DNA of 64,000 nucleotides from Allantophomopsis cytisporea (lineage: Eukaryota; Ascomycota; Leotiomycetes; Phacidiales; Phacidiaceae), in NCBI GenBank assembly GCA_024752435.1, contig CP103021.1:248001-312000 (forward strand), in the 5' to 3' direction. The notes beneath the pieces are model-generated. The model was not told the DNA's origin and did no database searches. It saw nothing but the letters and a program-made list of their open reading frames with translations. Positions 57,919 through 64,000 of the stretch are shown here, piece by piece. Positions within the stretch are counted from its first letter, which is position 1. Every line of letters starts with the position of its first letter. A program made the position numbers and the translations under genes.

Positions 57919-58368
57919 CTACATGAGTGTGACACCAGCTTTCCCAATGACACCAAACGCAAGTAGATTATTGGCATTGAAAACCAGAGTACGCCAGTAA
58001 CTGTGCTTAGGGTCTGTAGTGTTGATGTACAACAGTGTATAGACAACTCGAAGAGCGATATAGCTGGCAGCGAAAGCGTTAAGGCTGCTAGCATCTAGCT
58101 TCGCTAGATTCCCTAGGATTATGGTGCCTATAAACAATGGCATGTTCTCCAAGCTATTGTCGTGTGCGGCATTTGATCGCTCGTACCGAGCGTATATATC
58201 AGCAGGAATTGTTTTCTTGAGATGCTCATCGAACTTAGATCCTCTGGGGTTGATACGCTCCCACTGTCCGTTGTTCGCCTTCTTGATGAGGTTGGCGCTG
58301 TAGGCTTTTATTATCATCGTTAGGATCCAGTGGACGGGGATGGCGAAGATGGAGAGGTTTGGTGCCAT
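57919..58368 (-). CDS. MAPEG-family membrane protein (glutathione/eicosanoid metabolism type)
   Basis: Single exon, 149 residues, typical MAPEG length. Four hydrophobic segments: IFAIPVHWILTMII, LFIGTIILGNLA, a third spanning AFAASYIALRVVYTLLYI, and the last with NNLLAFGVIGKAG. The R..Y..LY pattern in helix 3 and the N/D-E-N-M-PLF entry to helix 2 are family hallmarks. Known: MAPEG proteins include microsomal glutathione transferases; fungal small members are mostly uncharacterised. The reaction here is inferred at family level only. Confidence 0.9.
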   Translation of the reverse strand: MAPNLSIFAIPVHWILTMIIKAYSANLIKKANNGQWERINPRGSKFDEHLKKTIPADIYARYERSNAAHDNSLENMPLFIGTIILGNLAKLDASSLNAFAASYIALRVVYTLLYINTTDPKHSYWRTLVFNANNLLAFGVIGKAGVTLM

Positions 58369-59279
58369 GATTTCTTATTGATTCTAATCTTTGTGTGGTA
58401 AGGTGAGGCTGACTTTGGTGATTGAGTTGTAGAAGGTCTTCTGCTTGTGCAAGCGGGGGGCCTGATTATTGATGTTGAGATTGAATCATTGTTTTGGAAC
58501 GGATGCCAGGAATGTGGGTCATTTACGACGTTAGAGGATTTCGGAGAAGGCGCTATGCGAGGTATAAAAAGCACGGTAGTCTTTCAGCTAGCCGGTACAC
58601 AGAGAAACACAATCGAAGAACAGCCGAATATAATTACTTGAATAAATGATTAGTCAGAAGATTATGTTTGAAAAACGGATTGATGATCACAGATGAGACC
58701 AAATTCGGGCATGGAATAAGCACCGGCCGCTGTCGACGTGTCTCGACCTATTCCAGCACCTTGAATTCAGTTCGTGCGTGAGTTCTTCTATATTATAATC
58801 CAGCTACATCTCTTCTATGTACTAAATATAGTAGATCTTTCTATGTCCTACTTCCCTCTCATCCACTCCAGTCAAGACCCGTGGCCACACAGATCTTGAG
58901 CACTCCTAGAAGATCGACGCAGCTTCATTATTGCCTAATTGAGAGTTTTCTTTGCAGTGCCAGTCTCACTGAAGTTTATGAAACGTTTGAATCTAAATAT
59001 GATACGAGTTATTCTGACTCAATATCCAACGTCTCGGAACTAGCTACTCTAGATATATTGTTTCCTTTGTTTTCCCAACCTCTCTCGTATAATGCCTCAA
59101 ATAAATACTTATTTTTAGGTATCCTGCCTTGTAGAGTTTAGCTCATATAACCCCGGCTTTTGCTGAACTCTAGCGGTTAGCACTGTTAAAAGACGTATTT
59201 CTCCACTGCAAAAGATCACCCCTCCAAATCCTCACTCCGTTAAGCCGTTACCTTGAGCAGATACTTGAATGATTCTAGT
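58369..59279. other. Divergent promoter region, MAPEG / SRPK-like kinase
   Basis: No ATG-started gene recognised. An 85-codon frame at 58881 starts with GTG and looks non-coding. Confidence 0.55.
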
Positions 59280-60658
59280 ATGCTAGATGCAAATATTGAA
59301 GGCAAAGAGCGAAGAGCCACCCCAATGGAAGAAGTATTGAAGCCCGAGAAGAAGGAAGATTCAGAGGAGACTTCATGCACATATCTTGATTATGAAGAGG
59401 GGAGGGGCTCATATAGACTAGGCGGATTACATCCAGTCTATATGGGAGATGTTTACAATAGCCGGTATCAAATCCTGCGAAAGATTGGATATGGACAGTA
59501 TTCGACCGTCTGGCTGGTCAAGGATCTCAGCCAGCAGTATGCATAATGACTTGTTGATTTTGGAGTCTAACTAATTTTTGCGTACAGAGATGGCAGTGAA
59601 AATGAATACAGAGCTTTGAAAGTGCTAAGCGCTGAGTGCTATGATGAAGAGAGGCCGATTTACGAGAGGGAGATCTTGAAGCATCTCCGAGTGGCAGATA
59701 AAGCACATCCCGGTCACAGTTATATCTGCCATCTCATAGACGATTTTGAGCTGCAAGGTACCAATGGCAACCATGTATGTCTTGTATTCGAACTTATGGG
59801 CGAGACATTGCGCACTTTCAGAGTATGGTTCGATGACCAGATGCTCCCCAATCCTCTCATGAGGAAATTCGCTGCCCAGCTCCTCGTGGCTTTGGATTAT
59901 GCACATGACAGTGGTGTCATTCACACAGGTATGATATTCTTCTGCTCCATCTTCATTGCTTGCTCTAATGTTTCGCAGATATCAAGCCAGACAACATTTT
60001 TGTCCACTTCAGAGAAAGGTCGTTGATTGCAAAATACCTTGCGGAAACGCCGGCAGTACAACAGGACAAAAATGCAAATTCATATTCTCCATTGCGTTCC
60101 CGATCGCTAAAGCAGTTCTACTTCGATAGGAGCGATCATCCAATGAATTTTAACATCTCCCTTGGGGATTGGGGAGTTTCTAGCTGGACCACAAAACACC
60201 TCAGTGAACTGATTCAGCCTATTGCCCTGCGGTCTCCTGAGGTACTGATTGGAGCTCCATGGGACTGGACAACTGATTGGTGGAATCTTGGTACCGTCAT
60301 TCTAGAGGTGTTTCGCGGCGTGCAAATGTTCACTGGCAAAGACAGTAAAGACAGCCCGTATCTTCTCAAAAACCATTTTGAGGAGATTGTGGACTTCTTT
60401 GGACCATTCCCAAGATCGTTTCTAGATCAAGGTGCTTCTGAAATTGTTGGCGAGATGTTCAACGGAGATGGAACTGTCAAGGATGCAGAGCCTTTGCAGC
60501 GTCCAGGACTTCTGTCCGACGTCTACATGGGAGATTTGCTACAGGAAACCCGAGAAGACTTTGTCGCTTTTCTTCATGCGCTGATGAAAATCGACCCTAA
60601 GGAACGTCTCCCAACGGATGACATACTCAAAGAGCCCTGGTTTCGAGGTGGACGATAG
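59280..60658 (+). CDS. SRPK-like protein kinase
   Basis: Exons 59280-59536, 59588-59928 and 59979-60658; 425 residues. The first in-frame ATG is 59280. The N-terminus carries the SRPK entry EEGRGSYRLGGLHPVYMGDVYNSRYQILRKIGYGQYSTVWLV, with Tyr and Gly-loop as in Sky1/SRPK. RALKVL gives the ATP Lys. The catalytic loop is IHTDIKPDN (HTD, usual for SRPKs, spans intron 2). The metal-binding triplet is DWG in SLGDWGVSS instead of DLG/DFG. The spacer between lobes is short, unlike canonical Sky1. SPEVLIGAPWDWTTDWWNLG is the conserved APE-equivalent region. Known: SRPKs phosphorylate SR-protein RS repeats. Filamentous fungi carry many short SRPK paralogues of unknown substrate, and this is likely one of them. 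Confidence 0.9.
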
Positions 60659-62037
60659 GAGGAGTGTAAATGCAATAGTTACTTTAGCGTCAGACTTATT
60701 AGAGTAGAATGTTTCAAGGAAGCCTATATAGCACGCTTTGATAGTTTTGATATTAGTCGTCAAGCAAATCATCATAATCATCAAATCGATTTACTTGCTA
60801 GCCTCAAATTTGTTGGAGTTTAGTAGTAGAAAGGGCAGAAGCCATAGTCACTACTGGCGTTACATTGAAAGGTGTAGTTTTGCGGATTGTATTGGTTTCA
60901 AGGCTAGGCATTATGCAATTTATGATAACCACCGAATCGATTTCAAATCTAGCATTAAATTTGTGGGTGTTTCATAATAGGAGCCATAAAAACTATTGGC
61001 GCTAAGTTTGACTGGGACGAAATGTTTTGGGACGCCCTTTGCAGCACGATTTGTTGGGAAGTGATTCCATATTCATGACAACCTATATGATGACCAGTCT
61101 TGAACCCATTACACAAGCGCTGGGTCAAGTTGATCATAACCACCAATATCTCAAATGAAACATCCAATTTGAATTGTAGAGAAAGGCAGATTACCTTCTC
61201 TGCTAGCTCAAACATATAAACTCAAGTCCACAAGATCTTTGCAAATAGTGTCTCCGTCTACACATCTCACCTTCTTTCAAGTGCTACCGCGTCTGCTCAT
61301 TTAACTCACACTCCATTCTCCGATCTTTTGGTTCTACATGTTTCCTCTTCGAGTTCCACAACTCTCTTCATCGCTTTGAGTAGTCAGTTCTTATCGCACA
61401 TGTATGATGCGATCTATTGAACCCTGTAAAACACCGGGATCCCAGAAGCAGTATATATTCTTTACTGGTAACTAGCACAAGTAAGCGAAAATAGACGAGA
61501 ACCTGCGAATTCCAAAAAAAAAACATATTTTGTCTTCACATCTTCATGAAAAGTCAGTTGGCCAAGTTCTAAGAAAATCGATTTTATTGAAGCTATATAG
61601 TATCGAAGTCTTCGATTGAAATTTCAAGATAGTTTACTTAATCTCCGTTCATTAGACACGAGGTCAATGATTTTACACTGTTGCCTTGTGTCTGCTTCGC
61701 TTACTTGTGCCAGATGCCAGCAAAGAGATACCGGCTTGAGGTACGACGATGCGAAATGACCCGGGGCAGGAACCTCATATTGGTAAATGTCTCCGTCCCA
61801 CTCATCCCGCACTTCCATGCGCGTCAAACTATTGATGACCGATGAGCTATGGCCATGACTGCTGCTTGCTTCAATTGTTGTGACAACACTGCTCTTTTTA
61901 AACTCCATTAAACCAAGCCATCCGCTGACACAACTTAGGTAAAGTGTGTACAGACCGTACCTAGTTGTATATCAAGCGGGCTTTCCTAGCTGCAACAAAT
62001 TTATCAGCAATTGCAAGAGCGGTGCGCCCATAAAAAT
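60659..62037. other. Intergenic between SRPK-like kinase and second MFS gene
   Basis: 1.4 kb, AT-rich, no gene I can support. A weak direct similarity (GCCATA..ACTA.TGGCG.TA) links 60841-60868 and 60983-61011. Confidence 0.5.
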
Positions 62038-63529
62038 ATGTCGAGCTTTGAAGGAGAAGAAGAAGAAGAGGCCCCTTTGCTGGGCCCTAAGCAAGATAAT
62101 GCTCGTATTGACCCTTATCAGCGCCGTGTTATCATCATGAATTTTATCATGGTTATTCTTGTCGATTTTGCTGCCTACTTCTTGTTCGCACCTCAAACGA
62201 GAATTCTGGAGGACATCATCTGCAGCCGCCATTACAATTCCGTAGCAGGCGAACAAGACTGTACGGTGGGCCCCGTCCAGGCTGAGCTTGCGACAATCAA
62301 CCAGATATTCAACACTTTCAACCGTCTTCCTGGTCTGTTCGTGGCCATCCCGTACGGCATAATGGCCGACCGTTACGGCCGCCGCCCCGTGCTCATCTTG
62401 TCTATAGTTGGCGCTCTCTTACAAGATGCAGTCTCCAAAATCATTCTATGGCATCCTGATTTGTTTTCCCCGCGCCTGATCTGGGTGTCCTCGGCTACCC
62501 TTTTCGTGGGTGGAGGTGATGCCATTGCTGGCTCCATGATATTTCTGGTCATCGCCGACGTCGCTCCGCCAAACCAACGAGCAAACCTATTCTTCCTTCT
62601 AACCGCTTGCGGCCTTGTAGGAGAAGTTGTGGCTACCCCTTTGAGTGCCTTGCTCATGTCTAAGAACCCATGGATACCTTACTTCATATACACTCTTTTG
62701 ACCCTTCTCGGTGGCATGATTCCGCTGTTCTTTCTGCCAGAGACTTTGCGAAGGTCGTCGCATGAAACGGAAATGCCTCCAGAAGACACAAGTGCAAATG
62801 AGGTGCGACCAGCCGCGGCGGACGGGACGTTGTCGAAATCCACGCCCTCTACTGTCTTTTCGAGGTTCCGTCCCCTTGTAAAGCGTAATATCATTGCTCT
62901 CCTGTTGGCCTACTTCGTTTCGGCTTTGGGACGACAGTCTACGGGTTTCCTCCTGCAGTACATCCGGCAGCGTTTCAATTGGAAGTATGAAAAGGTGCGA
63001 TTTGTAAAAATGATCTCTATTAAGTGTTCCATTGCTAACCGTAGTATTTTTACACACACAGGCTAGCATTCTAATCACACTTCGAGCCGCAATGAATCTT
63101 GCTTTGCTCCTAGTTGGGCTCCCGGCCCTCAACAAATTCCTAGTCATGCGTGGAATGAGTGCTCCAGGCAAGGATCTCCTCATCAGTCGCACCTCTGTCG
63201 CCTTTTTTGCTATGGGATCACTAGTCATTGCGGCGGCTCCAAGTGCGATCCTGGCCACTCTAGGTATTGCCATCTTCGCGTTAGGCTCCGGCTTTGCGCC
63301 TGCCATACGTAGTCTCGTGACTACCTTCTGTCACCAGGATGAAGCAGGGCTGCTCTATTCCTCCATGGCTATCGCGCAAACGATCGGAGGACTTATAGCA
63401 GGCCCCTTGCTCGCTCTATCCTTTCGGTGGGGCCTCAGTCTCGGCCATGAGTGGACTGGAATTCCATTTGCTCTGGTAGGCGGCTTATTTGGGTGTGGGT
63501 TTCTTGCGGTATCCTTTGTTCGACTATGA
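62038..63529 (+). CDS. MFS transporter (DHA1-like family)
   Basis: Exons 62038-62994 and 63062-63529; 474 residues. The first in-frame ATG is 62038 (MSSFEGEEEEEAPLLG, with a dileucine-like EAPLL in the acidic tail). Motif A appears as GIMADRYGRRPVLI after helix 2. GGGDAIAGSMIFLVIADVAPPNQRANLFF follows helix 4. A central acidic loop near 245-280 separates the halves. A large loop with two cysteines lies between helices 1 and 2 (CSRHYN...QDCTVGP). About 12 helices. The intron has a weak donor (GTGCGA), but the join K|ASILITLRAA restores a helix. Substrate unknown; the architecture resembles fungal MFS exporters linked to secondary metabolites or to proton-coupled efflux. Confidence 0.88.
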
Positions 63530-64000
63530 TAGAGTCCTTTGAAGCAAAAGAGCCAAGTGAATGAAGTTTTGCTTACTGTGCTTCTAGAAATCTATAAACG
63601 CGGTTTCATGCTGGCTGTACCTCAATAACATCATGGGGATGGGGGAGTAAAACGTTAGAATAAGATTCTGGACTGCTGGGAAGTCCCATCTTTGATTATC
63701 CATATACCAAGTGGAATGTGATATAAGGGGATGGTGGGTGGAAAAGGAACAAACTTGTAGAAGCGCATGATGTAGATGAGGCTATTCACAAAACATTCCT
63801 GAGATGTACCTAGCTCGGGAATCGTACATTAGTAGATGCGGCCGGTAGTGCGTAAATGCAGGTACTTTGATCTATTGAAAACCTGACACTCGAAACATTG
63901 CCGAAAGAAGATAGGTACGTTAACTTCCTTGGATTATTTAAAAGTTAAATACCTGTAGTGTGAAAAGTTGATCATATTTGAGCAATAGGGCCATCGACTG
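63530..64000. other. Right-edge intergenic sequence
   Basis: 3' region of the MFS gene; nothing else recognised before the window ends. Confidence 0.6.

Noticed and set aside
58881..59141. Open frame before the SRPK-like kinase
   Set aside because: Starts with GTG rather than ATG and its composition is like the surrounding non-coding DNA.
60841..61011. Weak direct repeat pair, about 20 of 28 matches
   Set aside because: Too short and diverged to call a repeat without alignment statistics.
61624..61908. 94-codon ATG-started frame on the minus strand
   Set aside because: No domain, no splice partner and AT-rich surroundings; it could be a small gene but I cannot support it.
1..64000. CRISPR arrays, rRNA genes and intact transposons
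   Set aside because: None seen on either strand; a eukaryotic nuclear segment would not be expected to hold CRISPR.

Overview
The window looks like nuclear DNA of a filamentous ascomycete (Pezizomycotina). The evidence is spliced genes with short introns (about 45-130 nt, GTRNGT donors, CTGAC/CTAAC branch sites), classic filamentous-fungal families (a Tea4/TeaC polarity protein, sedolisin, hybrid histidine kinase, Dnf3-type flippase, a DUF3716 protein) and long AT-rich spacers. Protein wording resembles Leotiomycetes (Helotiales), but that is an impression from memory and not a computed placement. I rebuilt exon structures by eye from donor, branch and acceptor signals and reading-frame continuity.

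Layout: 1-2.4 kb, 5' part of a Tea4/Bud14 cell-end gene (minus). 2.4-7.9 kb, a long spacer rich in short tandem repeats. 7.9-9.5 kb, ceramide synthase. 10.3-12.3 kb, secreted sedolisin. 13.6-15.0 kb, DUF676-type hydrolase. 16.0-17.2 kb, secreted lactonase-like propeller. 17.7-18.8 kb, aldo-keto reductase. 19.7-21.5 kb, secreted GH1 glycosidase with CreA-type sites upstream. 21.8-23.8 kb, protein kinase with three SUMO-interaction-like motifs in its tail. 23.9-34 kb, an accessory-looking AT-rich stretch holding an MFS fragment, a broken zinc-finger/phosphotransferase pseudogene, two divergent secreted killer-toxin-like proteins, and a GPI-anchored PHM-like protein. 34-37.4 kb, hybrid histidine kinase. 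38.3-43.3 kb, Dnf3-type P4-ATPase. 44.0-45.1 kb, membrane protein of unknown function. 45.5-46.9 kb, fatty-acid desaturase. 49.0-50.9 kb, MFS drug transporter. 51.8-52.8 kb, DUF3716 protein. 54.8-55.8 kb, S33 peptidase-like hydrolase. 55.9-57.3 kb, membrane-anchored lipase-like protein. 57.9-58.4 kb, MAPEG protein. 59.3-60.7 kb, SRPK-like kinase. 62.0-63.5 kb, second MFS transporter.

Most genes are housekeeping or general secretome genes and do not form an obvious biosynthetic cluster. The most unusual part is 27.1-30.0 kb. Two divergently transcribed, intronless genes for secreted proteins share a hydrophobic hairpin with exactly 15 residues between two cysteines (one copy in the first, two in the second). 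They end in the ER-retrieval-type tetrapeptides HDEL and KEEL. The first also has several Kex2-type dibasic sites. Signal peptide, Kex2 sites and a terminal HDEL together recall the yeast K28 preprotoxin, and the hydrophobic pair recalls the alpha subunit of K1. Function is inferred from architecture only. Beside them lies a pseudogene with one homopolymer frameshift and two in-frame stops, each explainable by a CA-to-TA change, as repeat-induced point mutation would make.
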